Shown: positions 27,504-35,973, counted from the stretch's first letter. The stretch: DNA of 64,000 nucleotides from Nitrospirillum sp034653275 (GCF_034653275.1 NZ_JAYEES010000003.1:1364001-1428000), one strand, 5' to 3'. Numbers and translations: made by a program. The notes: a model not told the origin generated them from the letters alone.

Positions 27504-28010
27504 TTAAGCCAGCTGCGCCTCCACGGCCTGGATGATGGCCTCGTTGGACGGACGGAAGACCGAGGACCAGTAGCGCACCAGGCGGCCGTCCTTGCCCAGC
27601 AGATACTTGTGGAAGTTCCAGCGGGGGGCGGCGTCCTCGCCGGCCACGTCGACCAGCCAGTTGAAGAAGGGGTGCGCCTCGGTGCCGACCACCACTTCCT
27701 TGTCGGCCATGGTGAATTCCACGCCGTAGTTGCGCTGGCAGAAGGCGCCGATTTCGGAGGCCGAGCCCGGCTCTTGCTTACCGAAATCATTGGACGGCAC
27801 GCCCAGCACCACCAGGCCGCGGGGGCCGTACTTGGCGTGTAGGGCCTGCAGATCCTCATACTGGTTGGTGAAGCGGCAGTTGCTGGCGGTGTTGACCACC
27901 AGCACCGGCTGGCCGGCGTAGGCGGCCAGCGGGACGGCGCCCTTGCCGCCCAGGCGCTGGAAGGAGAAGGCATGGGCGGAAGCGGCGGCGGTCTGCGACT
28001 GGGGCAGCAT
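27504..28010 (-). CDS. glutathione peroxidase (cysteine type)
   Basis: A 168-residue thioredoxin-fold peroxidase that reduces hydrogen and organic peroxides with glutathione or thioredoxin. The active site NTASNCRFTNQY has the peroxidatic Cys45 in place of selenocysteine. VLGVPSNDFGKQEPGS and the late RWNFHKYLLGKDG are conserved family blocks. No secretion signal, so cytoplasmic. A perfect palindrome 68 bases upstream of the start suggests control by a redox repressor. Convergent with mipA. Confidence 0.93.
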   Translation of the reverse strand: MLPQSQTAAASAHAFSFQRLGGKGAVPLAAYAGQPVLVVNTASNCRFTNQYEDLQALHAKYGPRGLVVLGVPSNDFGKQEPGSASEIGAFCQRNYGVEFTMADKEVVVGTEAHPFFNWLVDVAGEDAAPRWNFHKYLLGKDGRLVRYWSSVFRPSNEAIIQAVEAQLA

Positions 28011-28077
28011 GGGGTGGGCTCCTGGCCGGGGGTCCGGCGTGGGCTGGCCTTCAGGATAGGCGTCAGCGTTAATCGAT

Positions 28078-28098
28078 AATTTAGAACTATTCTAAATT
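28078..28098. promoter_or_regulatory. perfect palindromic operator upstream of glutathione peroxidase
   Basis: Half-sites AATTTAGAA (28078-28086) and TTCTAAATT (28090-28098) are separated by CTA. The core resembles a PerR/Fur-family box and is strikingly AT-rich in a GC-rich genome. A peroxide-responsive repressor is inferred, not shown. Confidence 0.65.
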
Positions 28099-28203
28099 GA
28101 GCGCCCCCGTCAAGCCTCGTTTGGCATGGCGGGGAACGGGTATGGGCAGGGTTGCGAAACAGCGCATACGGGACCAAGGGGTGATAAAAAGGTTGCGCCG
28201 AAC

Positions 28204-29106
28204 ATGGATCGGCCACATTTCCAAGGTCTAGTCAGCCTGCTGAAAGTCGTCACCCGCATGCGTCGTTTCCAGATGTATTCCTTACCCGTTGTGGTTGCTA
28301 TGGCCGTGACAGTGCTGGCGATGCCGGTCGGCGCCCAAACCACCGCGCCCCAAAGCGACGCCACCCCGTCCGTGGTTCCCCAGCCTGGGACCCAGCAGGA
28401 CGCTCCGAAGCCGTCCGCCAAGCCCAAGGCGACCAAGCAGAAGGCGGCCAAGCCGCCGCCGGCGCCGGCCGTGCCCGGCCAATCCACGGACAGCCAGTCG
28501 GGCAAGGCGACCACGCCGCCCGCCTCCGGCGAGCTGGGGGTGCCCACCGTCGGCCGGGCGCCGGCGGCGCCCACGCCCAGGGTGGTGCCGGTGCCGGACA
28601 TGCCCAAGCCCTTGACCAAGCCTGAGGCCACCCCCATCCCCGGCCACGCGGCGGAGCCGGAGGGGGCCGCCCCTCCCGTCACCACGGACATCCGCCCGCG
28701 CGGCGCCACCCATGTGGAAAAGGGCACGCCCGCCACCCAGGCCGACCACCAGACGGTGCCGTTCGCCGCCGGCTCCTCCACCCTCGACAAGAAGCAGGAA
28801 GCGGCCCTGGTGGCCATCGCCGGACGCCTGGGGCAGGACCCCAACCGCCGGCTGGAGATTCGGGGATTCGCACCCCTGCCGGCCCTGGACAGGGAGGCCG
28901 CCGCCCGGCGCCTGTCCCTATTCCGGGCCATGGCGGTGCGGGACCGCTTGATGGCCCTGGGCGTGGCCAAGGAACGCCTGGTGATCTACGCCATGGGGTC
29001 CGTCAACGGCGACCAGGACGACAAGAACGCCGTGCGGGGCGCCAACAGGGGATCGGACCTGCCGGCGGAAGCCTTCGACCGGGTGGAGCTGACCTTCATC
29101 CACTGA
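28204..29106 (+). CDS. OmpA-like periplasmic protein with Pro/Ala/Lys-rich linker
   Basis: About 300 residues from ATG 28204 (MDRPHFQGLVSLL), which has AAGG upstream; ATG 28258 is the alternative. A membrane or signal segment (SLPVVVAMAVTVLAMPVGA) is followed by about 130 residues of Pro/Ala/Lys-rich linker, then a C-terminal OmpA/MotB-like domain: VPFAAGSSTLDKKQEAAL, RLEIRGFAP and RRLSLFRAMAVRDRLMALGV. The usual peptidoglycan-binding DGHTD-type loop is altered to RGFAPLPALD, so binding is uncertain. It precedes the ExbB/MotB-like pair on the same strand by 70 bases and may belong to the same unit. Confidence 0.75.
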   Translation: MDRPHFQGLVSLLKVVTRMRRFQMYSLPVVVAMAVTVLAMPVGAQTTAPQSDATPSVVPQPGTQQDAPKPSAKPKATKQKAAKPPPAPAVPGQSTDSQSGKATTPPASGELGVPTVGRAPAAPTPRVVPVPDMPKPLTKPEATPIPGHAAEPEGAAPPVTTDIRPRGATHVEKGTPATQADHQTVPFAAGSSTLDKKQEAALVAIAGRLGQDPNRRLEIRGFAPLPALDREAAARRLSLFRAMAVRDRLMALGVAKERLVIYAMGSVNGDQDDKNAVRGANRGSDLPAEAFDRVELTFIH

Positions 29107-29175
29107 GCATTCCCCAAGCGGTCCGGGACGGTGGCAGCCGCCCGGGTAAGCCGCGATAGCGATAAAGGAAAAAAC

Positions 29176-30348
29176 GTGTCGCGCCCCACCCCCTATCTTT
29201 TCCGCATGTGTGTGTTCCTGGCGGCCATCGCCGCGGTGATGGGGGTGCTCTACCCACAGGTGGAACGGTTCTTCATGGCCAACCCGGCCTTGAACGGCCT
29301 GATCCTGGGCGCGCTGGCCATCGGCATCCTTTACATTTTCCGCCAGGCCCTGATGCTGCGGCCGGAGGTGGAGTGGCTGGAGACCTTCCGCAGCGGCGGC
29401 GCCACCTCCACCCAGCCGCGGTTGCTGGCCCCCATGGCGCACATGCTGGGGGATCGCGGCCGGGGCGGCACGGCGGGCATGAACGGCAGCCGCCTGACCC
29501 TGTCGGCCATCGCCACCCGGTCCCTGCTGGACGGCGTCAGCGCCCGCCTGGACGAAAGCCGGGAGATCAGCCGCTATCTGATCGGGCTCATGATCTTCCT
29601 GGGCCTGCTGGGCACCTTCTGGGGCCTGCTACAGACCGTCTCCACCATCGGCGGCGTCATCTCCGGCCTCAAGATGGGCAACGGCGACGCGGTCGCCATC
29701 TTCTCCGAGTTGCAGCAAGGCCTGGCGGCGCCCTTGGCCGGCATGGGCACGGCCTTCAGCGCCAGCCTGTTCGGCCTGGCCGGGTCCCTGGTGCTGGGCT
29801 TCCTGGAGCTGCAGGCCGGGCAGGCGCAGAATCGCTTCTACATGGATCTGGAGGATTGGCTGGCGGGGTCCACCCGCATCGGTGGCGGCGGCATGGTGGA
29901 GGTGGGCGATCAGCCCGTGCCGGCTTATATCCAGGCGCTGCTGGAGACCACCGCCGAGAACATCGAGAAGCTGCAATACACGATGGCGCAGGGGGAGGAT
30001 AACCGCCGTTCCGCCAACAACCACCTGGTGGCGTTGGCGGAACGGCTGGCCACCCTGTCGGACCAGATGAAGGCGGAACAGCAGCTGATGGTGCGCCTGG
30101 CGGAAGGCCAGATGGAGATGCGGCCCGTGCTGCAGCGCCTGGCCGACCAGCTGGGACAGGCGGGGAGCCTGGGCGGTGGCGGCCTGGACGATGCCAGCCG
30201 CGCCCACCTGCGCAACCTGGACCTATATCTGGCCCGCCTGGTGGAGGAGGTGGCCACCGGCCGCGTCCAATCCACCCAGGAAATCCGTACCGAGATCAAG
30301 ATTCTGACCCGCACCATCGCGGCGCTGGGCGAAGGGGCGGAGCGCTAA
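29176..30348 (+). CDS. MotA/TolQ/ExbB family proton-channel protein
   Basis: 390 residues from GTG 29176 with AAAGGA at good spacing. Hydrophobic helices at about 8-25, 38-56, 137-160 and 185-212. The last two carry LLGTFWGLLQTVSTIGG and GMGTAFSASLFGLAGSLVLG, the channel helices of the MotA/TolQ/ExbB family. A C-terminal cytoplasmic tail of about 170 residues is helical and probably coiled coil (ENIEKLQYTMAQGEDNRR, then LSDQMKAEQQLMVRL). It stops 3 bases before the MotB-like gene, so the two form a stator-like complex. It is clearly separate from TolQ at 50110. Confidence 0.85.
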   Translation: MSRPTPYLFRMCVFLAAIAAVMGVLYPQVERFFMANPALNGLILGALAIGILYIFRQALMLRPEVEWLETFRSGGATSTQPRLLAPMAHMLGDRGRGGTAGMNGSRLTLSAIATRSLLDGVSARLDESREISRYLIGLMIFLGLLGTFWGLLQTVSTIGGVISGLKMGNGDAVAIFSELQQGLAAPLAGMGTAFSASLFGLAGSLVLGFLELQAGQAQNRFYMDLEDWLAGSTRIGGGGMVEVGDQPVPAYIQALLETTAENIEKLQYTMAQGEDNRRSANNHLVALAERLATLSDQMKAEQQLMVRLAEGQMEMRPVLQRLADQLGQAGSLGGGGLDDASRAHLRNLDLYLARLVEEVATGRVQSTQEIRTEIKILTRTIAALGEGAER

Positions 30349-30351
30349 GCC

Positions 30352-31401
30352 ATGGCGGGCATCGGCCGGCGGGCCTCGCGTCGCCATCTCGACATCTGGC
30401 CTGGTTGGGTGGATGCGCTGTCCTCCCTGGTCATGGTCATCGTCTTCCTGCTGATGGTGTTCGTGCTGTCGCAGTTCGCGCTCACGTCCCTGCTGCACGG
30501 CAAGGACGAGGCGCTGGCCCAGCTGAACAGCCGCATCGCGCTGCTGGCCGACCAGCTGGCCATGGAACAGGCGGACAAGGCCAAGCTGGCCGCGGACATG
30601 GCGGCGCTGACGGAGCAGCTGCAGGCCTCCCTGGCCAAGAACACGCAGCTGCAGGCGGACCTGGACGCGGCGGGCAAGGCCAAGGACGACCTGGCGGCCC
30701 AGGTGCAGGCCCTGACCGATGCCGCCGGCGCCAAGCAGGCGGAGCTGGACAACGAGAAGACCGTCAGCGCCCAGGCCAAGGCCCAGGTCGACCTCTTGAA
30801 CCAGCAGCTGGCGGCGCTGCGCCAGCAATTGGCGCAGCTGAACGCCGCGCTGGCGGCGTCTGAGCAGAAGGACAAGGAACAGCAGGTCCAGATCGTGGAT
30901 CTGGGCAAGCGCCTGAATGCCGCCCTGGCCGGCAAGGTCGCGGAACTGGCCCGCTACCGCTCCGAGTTCTTCGGCAAACTGCGCGAGGTGCTGGGCGACC
31001 GGCCGGACATCCGCATCGTGGGCGACCGCTTCGTCTTCCAGTCCGAGGTGCTGTTCGACAGCGGCAGCGCCGAACTGGGCGACCGGGGCCGCAAGCAGCT
31101 GGCCAGCCTGGCCAAGACCTTGCTGGACATCTCCAAGAAGTTCCCCAAGGACCTGAACTGGATCCTGCGGGTGGATGGTCACACCGACGCCGTGCCCATC
31201 CACACCCCCGCCTTCGCCAGCAACTGGGAACTGTCGTCGGCCCGCGCCACCGCGGTGGTGAAGTTCCTCATCCAGCAGGGCGTGGCGCCGGAACGCCTGG
31301 CCTCCACCGGCTTCGGTGAGTTCCAGCCGCTGGAGCCGGGCGACACCCCCGACGTTCGCGCCCGCAACCGCCGCATCGAGCTGAAGCTGGACCAGCGGTG
31401 A
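30352..31401 (+). CDS. MotB/OmpA-like peptidoglycan-binding protein with long coiled coil
   Basis: 349 residues: a single N-terminal membrane helix (about 22-45) preceded by WVDALSSL, whose Asp21 matches the proton-carrying Asp of MotB. Then about 140 residues of Ala/Gln/Leu-rich coiled coil (about 50-195), and a C-terminal OmpA domain with VLFDSGSAELGDRGRKQL, RVDGHTDAVPI, NWELSSARATAVVKFLI and RARNRRIELKL. All peptidoglycan-binding signature residues are present. It pairs with the ExbB/MotA-like protein just upstream. No flagellar genes are near, so a flagellar role is not indicated. Confidence 0.85.
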   Translation: MAGIGRRASRRHLDIWPGWVDALSSLVMVIVFLLMVFVLSQFALTSLLHGKDEALAQLNSRIALLADQLAMEQADKAKLAADMAALTEQLQASLAKNTQLQADLDAAGKAKDDLAAQVQALTDAAGAKQAELDNEKTVSAQAKAQVDLLNQQLAALRQQLAQLNAALAASEQKDKEQQVQIVDLGKRLNAALAGKVAELARYRSEFFGKLREVLGDRPDIRIVGDRFVFQSEVLFDSGSAELGDRGRKQLASLAKTLLDISKKFPKDLNWILRVDGHTDAVPIHTPAFASNWELSSARATAVVKFLIQQGVAPERLASTGFGEFQPLEPGDTPDVRARNRRIELKLDQR

Positions 31402-31438
31402 GGGGGGCCGCGCCTGGCGGTTGAGGGGCGGCGAAAAG

Positions 31439-32482
31439 CTAGTTCCACACGCCGGCCAGTTCCACCTCTTCCCCGCCCAGGCCGCGCTTGAAGGTGTTGA
31501 TGCCCTCCACATCCGGTGTCAGGCCGCCCAGGTCGAAGGCGACGCGGCCTTGGGCCTTCAGCTCCAGACAGGCGCGCCACAGCAGCAGGTGGTGGGCGCG
31601 GGTGCGGCGGCCGTCCGGGCCGCTCCATCCCACCTGGTAGGTCGCGGCCACGCCGTGGCCGAGGATCAGCATGCCGGCCACAGGCTCACCATCCAACAGG
31701 GCGCGCAGGACCAGCACGTCGCCGTCCTTGTGCATGGCGGTGCGCAGGCGGGTCAGCAGCTTGGTGCCGGCGGCGCGGTACTTGCGCTCCTTGCGGTCCG
31801 CCTCATGCTTTTCCAGCAGCCAGGGCAGGGTGGCGCCGTCGCGGTCCACCTCCACCACCAGGCCCGACTTCTCGCCCTGGCGCAGCTTGTTGCGCCACTT
31901 GGGGTCCAGCCGCGCGCGCAAGGTCGCCTCGTCATGCGTCAGGTCCAGCCAGACGGTGCGGTAGCCGGGTCCGGGCTGATGGCGCCAACCCGCCCATTTC
32001 AGGGCCGTCGTGGCCAAGGGGCCGGCCGGCAGCTCAGCGATGACGCTGGGCCAGCGCAGCAGGCCGGTGGGATAGGCCTGGCGCAACAGGCGGTAGGCCA
32101 CACCCACGGTGCCCCAGTCCTGCGCCTCCGGTACCAGCAGGGGACCCCTGTGGACCTTGGCGACGCGCACGGCGCGGACCAGGCGTTTCTCCAGCACCAG
32201 CACCAGGCCGATGGGTTGGCCGTCCCGCTCGAAGATGCCCAGGCGCGGCTTCCATCCCTCTACCGTCATCATGGCGGTGGCGTAGCCGAAGCACTGCGTC
32301 AGGCTGCTGCGCGGCACCCGTCGCAACAGGGCGTTCCATTCGCTGATGCGGGCGCCGTCCCAGCGCAGGGTGACGTTGGGCGCCGCGCCTGTCGCCTTGG
32401 GTTCCGGCTGGGGCGCGGGCTTCACCGGGGGCGGGGCCTTGGATTTGGCAGGGAGCGATTTGGCGGGGGTGGGTTTGGCCAC
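31439..32482 (-). CDS. FemAB/GNAT-like acyltransferase
   Basis: About 347 residues from GTG 32482; an in-frame GTG at 32548 would run almost into the divergent epmA start. After a Lys/Pro-rich, probably disordered leader of about 40 residues comes a double-GNAT fold of FemAB type: SEWNALLRRVPRSSLTQCFG at the start of domain 1, WLDLTHDEATLRARLDPKWR and KLRQGEKSGLVVEVDRDG between the domains, then MLILGHGVAATYQVGWSG and ending INTFKRGLGGEEVEL. Such enzymes transfer aminoacyl or acyl groups to lipid- or peptidoglycan-linked acceptors; the substrate here is unknown. Confidence 0.78.
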   Translation of the reverse strand: MAKPTPAKSLPAKSKAPPPVKPAPQPEPKATGAAPNVTLRWDGARISEWNALLRRVPRSSLTQCFGYATAMMTVEGWKPRLGIFERDGQPIGLVLVLEKRLVRAVRVAKVHRGPLLVPEAQDWGTVGVAYRLLRQAYPTGLLRWPSVIAELPAGPLATTALKWAGWRHQPGPGYRTVWLDLTHDEATLRARLDPKWRNKLRQGEKSGLVVEVDRDGATLPWLLEKHEADRKERKYRAAGTKLLTRLRTAMHKDGDVLVLRALLDGEPVAGMLILGHGVAATYQVGWSGPDGRRTRAHHLLLWRACLELKAQGRVAFDLGGLTPDVEGINTFKRGLGGEEVELAGVWN

Positions 32483-32553
32483 GGGACTCGACAGCGGCAG
32501 GTTGGAACGGTATGCCGCCCAGCATATCGCTTGTCGTGGAAGGACCACCAGCC

Positions 32554-33609
32554 ATGAAGACCCCCATCCAGCCCTGGTGGCACCCCGACCGCATGGCCCG
32601 GCGCGCCGCCAACCTGAAGGCGCGCGGCGCCATGGCCCGCGCGCTGCGCCGCTGGTTCGAGGATGGCGGGTTTGAAGAGGTGGAGACGCCGGCCCTGCAG
32701 GTGTCCCCGGGGCTGGAACCGCACCTGATGGCCTTCGCCACCGAACTGGTGGGTAGCCACCCGGACGACCGTCTGACCCTGCGCCTGCACACCAGCCCGG
32801 AATTCACCATGAAGAAGCTGCTGGTGGCCGGACTGCCGCGCATCTTCCAGCTGGCCCATGTCTATAGGAACGGCGAGCGCTCCCCCACCCACAGCCCGGA
32901 ATTCACCATGCTGGAGTGGTACCGGGCGGGTGCCGGGTATCGCGACCTGATGGACGATTGCATCGGCCTGACCCGGGCGTTGTGCGCGGCCGCCGGTGTC
33001 GACATCCTGCGCCGGGGTGACCTCATCTGTGATCCGCTGGCGGAGTGGGAGGTGCTGACGGTGCAGGAGGCGTTCCAGCGCCATGTCGGCATCGACCTGC
33101 TGGCGACGGCGCCCGACCCCACCCGGCCCGACGTGACCTTGCTGGCCCAGGCGGCGGAGGCCGTGGGCATCCACGCCCATGCCGGCGACAGCTGGGAGGA
33201 CCTGTTCTTCCGCATCAGCCTGGATCGGATCGAGCCGCACCTGGGCATGGGGCGCCCGACCTTCCTGACCGACTACCCCGTCTCCATGGCCGCCCTGTCG
33301 CGGCCCAAGCCGGAGGATGGCCGCGTGGCGGAGCGGTTTGAGCTGTACGCCTGCGGCGTGGAGCTGGCCAACGCCTTCGGTGAGCTGACGGATGCGGCCG
33401 TGCAGAAGGCTCGTTTCGAATCCGATATGGATTTGAAACAGGCGCTGTATGGCGAGCGTTACCCCATCGACGCCGATTTCCTGGCGGCCCTGGAATTCGG
33501 CCTGCCCGACTGCGCCGGCATCGCGCTGGGCTTCGACCGCCTGGTCATGCTGGCCACCAACGCCGCCGCCATCGACGACGTGCTGTGGGCGCCGGTGGCC
33601 CTGCCCTGA
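32554..33609 (+). CDS. epmA: elongation factor P--(R)-beta-lysine ligase
   Basis: A lysyl-tRNA synthetase-like enzyme that activates (R)-beta-lysine and attaches it to the EF-P loop lysine. 351 residues; it lacks the anticodon-binding domain of true LysRS. Class II motifs are present: motif 2 region FQLAHVYRNGE with HSPEFTMLEWYRA, GVELANAFGELTD, and motif 3 CAGIALGFDRLVML. ATG 32554 has GGAAGG upstream. efp with its target lysine is in the window at 22708; epmB, which makes the beta-lysine, is not seen here. Confidence 0.93.
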   Translation: MKTPIQPWWHPDRMARRAANLKARGAMARALRRWFEDGGFEEVETPALQVSPGLEPHLMAFATELVGSHPDDRLTLRLHTSPEFTMKKLLVAGLPRIFQLAHVYRNGERSPTHSPEFTMLEWYRAGAGYRDLMDDCIGLTRALCAAAGVDILRRGDLICDPLAEWEVLTVQEAFQRHVGIDLLATAPDPTRPDVTLLAQAAEAVGIHAHAGDSWEDLFFRISLDRIEPHLGMGRPTFLTDYPVSMAALSRPKPEDGRVAERFELYACGVELANAFGELTDAAVQKARFESDMDLKQALYGERYPIDADFLAALEFGLPDCAGIALGFDRLVMLATNAAAIDDVLWAPVALP

Positions 33610-33614
33610 GGTGA

Positions 33615-33644
33615 TTCGACTTGGGGGCAGGGCGGGCGTATAGT
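33615..33644 (+). promoter_or_regulatory. putative promoter of vapBC
   Basis: TTCGAC (33615-33620) and TATAGT (33639-33644) at 18-base spacing lie about 40 bases before the vapB ATG. The -10 is a good match; the -35 is fair. Confidence 0.45.
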
Positions 33645-33684
33645 GGAGTTGCTTCATGGGCAACGATGGCGACAGGAGGCGGAT

Positions 33685-33993
33685 ATGGCGCGTAACGCGA
33701 CACTGGTTGTCGAGCTTCCTTCCGATGTCACGGCGAGCTTGAGCCGTCTTGCGACCGTGACACGGCGAGGGCAGTCTGCTTTAGCTGCGGATGCGATTAC
33801 CGACTATGTCGCGCGGGTAGAAGCTGACACCGCCGCCCAATTGTCGGAAGCGGAGTGGCGGGTGGAAAAGGAGCGGCGTAACGCTTTCTTGCGCGAGATA
33901 TTGAAAGAGGCTCGGCGCCGTTCAACCGGAGAGGCATTCGACGCGGCCCGGAGTCAGGATTTTCTCTATGATGAGGATGGCCTGCCCGGATGA
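33685..33993 (+). CDS. vapB: VapB-like ribbon-helix-helix antitoxin
   Basis: 102 residues from ATG 33685, preceded by AGGAGG. The N-terminus ARNATLVVELPSDVTASLSR is the beta strand and first helix of a ribbon-helix-helix DNA-binding domain; RGQSALAADAITDYVARVE is the second helix. The charged C-terminal half (EAEWRVEKERRNAFL...FLYDEDGLPG) is the probable toxin-binding tail. The stop overlaps the vapC start by 4 bases (ATGA), so the pair is coupled. It likely represses its own promoter. Confidence 0.82.
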   Translation: MARNATLVVELPSDVTASLSRLATVTRRGQSALAADAITDYVARVEADTAAQLSEAEWRVEKERRNAFLREILKEARRRSTGEAFDAARSQDFLYDEDGLPG

Positions 33994-34379
33994 TATCCAT
34001 CGTGGTGGATAGTTCAGCGTTGATCGAAATCGTCCGGGATGGTCCTCGGGCTGATGAATGCGAAGCGTGCCTGGAGCGTGCGGATCAAATGTTCATCAGC
34101 GCTGGAACTCTGGCGGAAGCGTTGATCGTCGCGCGGCGTAAAGGGCTTGGGGATCTTTTGGAACTTTTGGCCGGCCGCCAGGCGATGACTGTGGTTCCGA
34201 TCAGCGCGAACGAAGCGCGCCGTGTTGCCGATGCCTATGATCGCTGGGGAAAAGGCGTGCACCCGGCGGGGCTGAACATGGGCGACTGTTACGCCTATGC
34301 CTTGGCGTGGGAGCGCAATCTGCCTCTCCTCTTCGTCGGCGACGACTTTTCCAAGACGGACGTGATCCCGGCGCTGTGA
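33990..34379 (+). CDS. vapC: VapC-like PIN-domain toxin ribonuclease
   Basis: 129 residues with the PIN fold: VVDSSALIEIVRD (Asp7), the glutamate in AGTLAEALIVARR, and the later acidic pair in GLNMGDCYAYALA, plus LLFVGDDF near the end. These acidic residues coordinate Mg for RNA cleavage; by family knowledge targets are tRNA or rRNA. Co-translated with vapB. GC bias is milder than in neighbouring housekeeping genes, consistent with mobility, but no mobile element flanks it. Confidence 0.87.
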   Translation: MISIVVDSSALIEIVRDGPRADECEACLERADQMFISAGTLAEALIVARRKGLGDLLELLAGRQAMTVVPISANEARRVADAYDRWGKGVHPAGLNMGDCYAYALAWERNLPLLFVGDDFSKTDVIPAL

Positions 34380-34409
34380 GGCGCCGGGTGTTCATCACGC
34401 CCCCAGCTC

Positions 34410-35039
34410 TCACGCTTCGGCGATGGCCTTGTTGAAGGCCTTTACCGCCGCGCCCGGTCCTTCCGGGTGATGCCAGACGGCCGAGACCACGGCCAGGAAG
34501 TCGGCGCCGGCGCGCACCAGGTCGCCGCAGTTGTCCGGCGTGATGCCGCCGATGGCGACGCAGGGGATTTCCATCATCTCCTGCCACCAGGTCAACAGGT
34601 CGGGCGTGGCCCGGTGCTCCGTCTCCTTGGTGCCGGTGGGGAAGAAGGCGCCAAAGGCGACGTAGTCCGCCCCGTCCTCGCCCGCCACCATGGCCAGGTG
34701 ACGGCTGTCGTGGCAGGTGACGCCGACGATGGCCTCGGCGCCCATGATCTTGCGCGCCTCGCGATAGGGCGTGTCGGTCTGGCCGACGTGCACGCCGTCG
34801 CAGCCCGTCTCGCGGGCCAGGCGGGGATGGTCGTTCAGGATGAAGGCCACCTCGCGGCTTTGCGCCACGGGACGCAGCACGTCGATGGCGCGACGCACGG
34901 TGTCGTCGTCCACATCCTTCAGGCGCAGCTGGACGCAGGCGACATCGCCCGCGTCCAGGGCCGCGGCCAGTTCAACGGCGAACGCCGCCGGCTCCAGGGC
35001 CGGCGGCGTCACCAGGTATAGACGGCAATCAGCCTTCAA
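34410..35039 (-). CDS. thiE: thiamine-phosphate synthase
   Basis: Joins HMP pyrophosphate and thiazole phosphate to thiamine phosphate. 209 residues from TTG 35039, preceded by AAGGA at 8 bases, only 4 bases after the aldolase stop. The frame continues upstream inside the aldolase but that part is not ThiE. The TIM-barrel motifs LRLKDVDDD, FILNDHPRLA, CDGVHVGQTD, GVTCHD and AIGGITPDN are all present. It is the last gene of the fba-thiE unit. thiD lies far away at 61912. Confidence 0.93.
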   Translation of the reverse strand: MKADCRLYLVTPPALEPAAFAVELAAALDAGDVACVQLRLKDVDDDTVRRAIDVLRPVAQSREVAFILNDHPRLARETGCDGVHVGQTDTPYREARKIMGAEAIVGVTCHDSRHLAMVAGEDGADYVAFGAFFPTGTKETEHRATPDLLTWWQEMMEIPCVAIGGITPDNCGDLVRAGADFLAVVSAVWHHPEGPGAAVKAFNKAIAEA

Positions 35040-35043
35040 AAAC

Positions 35044-35973
35044 TTATTCCTTGCCCTGGTAGATGCGAACGATCCGGTCCAGCAAGGCCAACGCGTCCTC
35101 GCGGCTGCGCTGGAAGCTGTTGCGGCCGATGATGGAACCGTTGCCGCCGCCGTCACGGATGGCGCGGGCGTCATCGAACACCGCGTCCTCGCCCTTGGCG
35201 GCCCCGCCGGAGAAGACCACCAGGCGCTTGCCGTTGAAGGCGGAGCGCATGACGTCGGCCACGCGCTCTGCCTGGGTGGACCGGGCTATGCCCTTGGCCT
35301 CGTAGACCTTCTTGGACTCCTTGTTGCCCAGATGGTCGGTGGCCAGCTTCACCTTGATGATGTGGGCGCCCAACAGTGCGGCCATGTGGGCGGCATAGGT
35401 GCTGATGTCGATCGCCAGCTCGGCGTCCTTGTCCAGGTCGCCGCCGCGCGGGTAGGACCACAGCACGGTGGCCAGGCCGCAGGCCTTGGCCTCGGCGGAC
35501 AGTTCGCGGAACTCCTCGAACTGGTCGAACATGGCGTCGGAGCCGGGGTAGATGGTGAAGCCGATGGCGGAGCAGCCCAGGCGCAGGGCATCGGCCACGG
35601 TGGCGGTCACCGCCTGGTCCGGCGCATCGCCGCCGCGCGACAGGCTGTTGGAGCTGTTCATCTTCAGGATGGTGGGGATGGCGCCCGCGAAGGTGGCGGC
35701 ACCCTGCTCCAGCATGCCCAGGGGGGCGGCGTAGGCGTTCAGGCCGGCGTCGATGGCCAGCTGGAAATGATAGTGCGGGTCGTAGGCCGGCGGGTTGGGC
35801 GCGAAGCTGCGCGCGGGGCCATGCTCAAAGCCCTGGTCGACGGGCAGGATGACCATCTTGCCGGTGCCGCCCAGGCGGCCTTCCATCAGGATGCGGGCCA
35901 GGTTGGCCTTGGTGCCGGGATTGTCGCTCTCGTACCAGGAAAGGATTTCCTTAACGCGGCGGGTCAGCTTCAT
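35044..35973 (-). CDS. class I fructose-bisphosphate aldolase (DhnA/archaeal type)
   Basis: Interconverts fructose 1,6-bisphosphate and triose phosphates through a Schiff base, without metal. 309 residues from ATG 35973 (MKLTRRVKEILSWYESDNPG). GKMVILPVDQGFEHGP, FTIYPGSDAMFDQF, the lysine-bearing strand HIIKVKLATDH, and the C-terminal FSGGAAKGEDAVFDDARAI and GSIIGRNSFQR identify the DhnA/FbaB family rather than the class II enzyme. It forms a unit with thiE and lies downstream of gap and tkt on the same strand. Confidence 0.92.
   Translation of the reverse strand: MKLTRRVKEILSWYESDNPGTKANLARILMEGRLGGTGKMVILPVDQGFEHGPARSFAPNPPAYDPHYHFQLAIDAGLNAYAAPLGMLEQGAATFAGAIPTILKMNSSNSLSRGGDAPDQAVTATVADALRLGCSAIGFTIYPGSDAMFDQFEEFRELSAEAKACGLATVLWSYPRGGDLDKDAELAIDISTYAAHMAALLGAHIIKVKLATDHLGNKESKKVYEAKGIARSTQAERVADVMRSAFNGKRLVVFSGGAAKGEDAVFDDARAIRDGGGNGSIIGRNSFQRSREDALALLDRIVRIYQGKE

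Noticed and set aside
29176..31401. Possible Zorya-type defence genes (ZorA/ZorB)
   Set aside because: The channel plus OmpA-domain pair is reminiscent, but there is no ZorC or helicase/nuclease ZorD-like gene nearby, and the long coiled coil is in the periplasmic partner. Kept only as an envelope-motor candidate.
34380..34409. TPP riboswitch near thiE
   Set aside because: thiE is internal to an operon starting 4 bases from the aldolase stop, and no thi-box pattern is seen upstream of the aldolase gene or of thiD.
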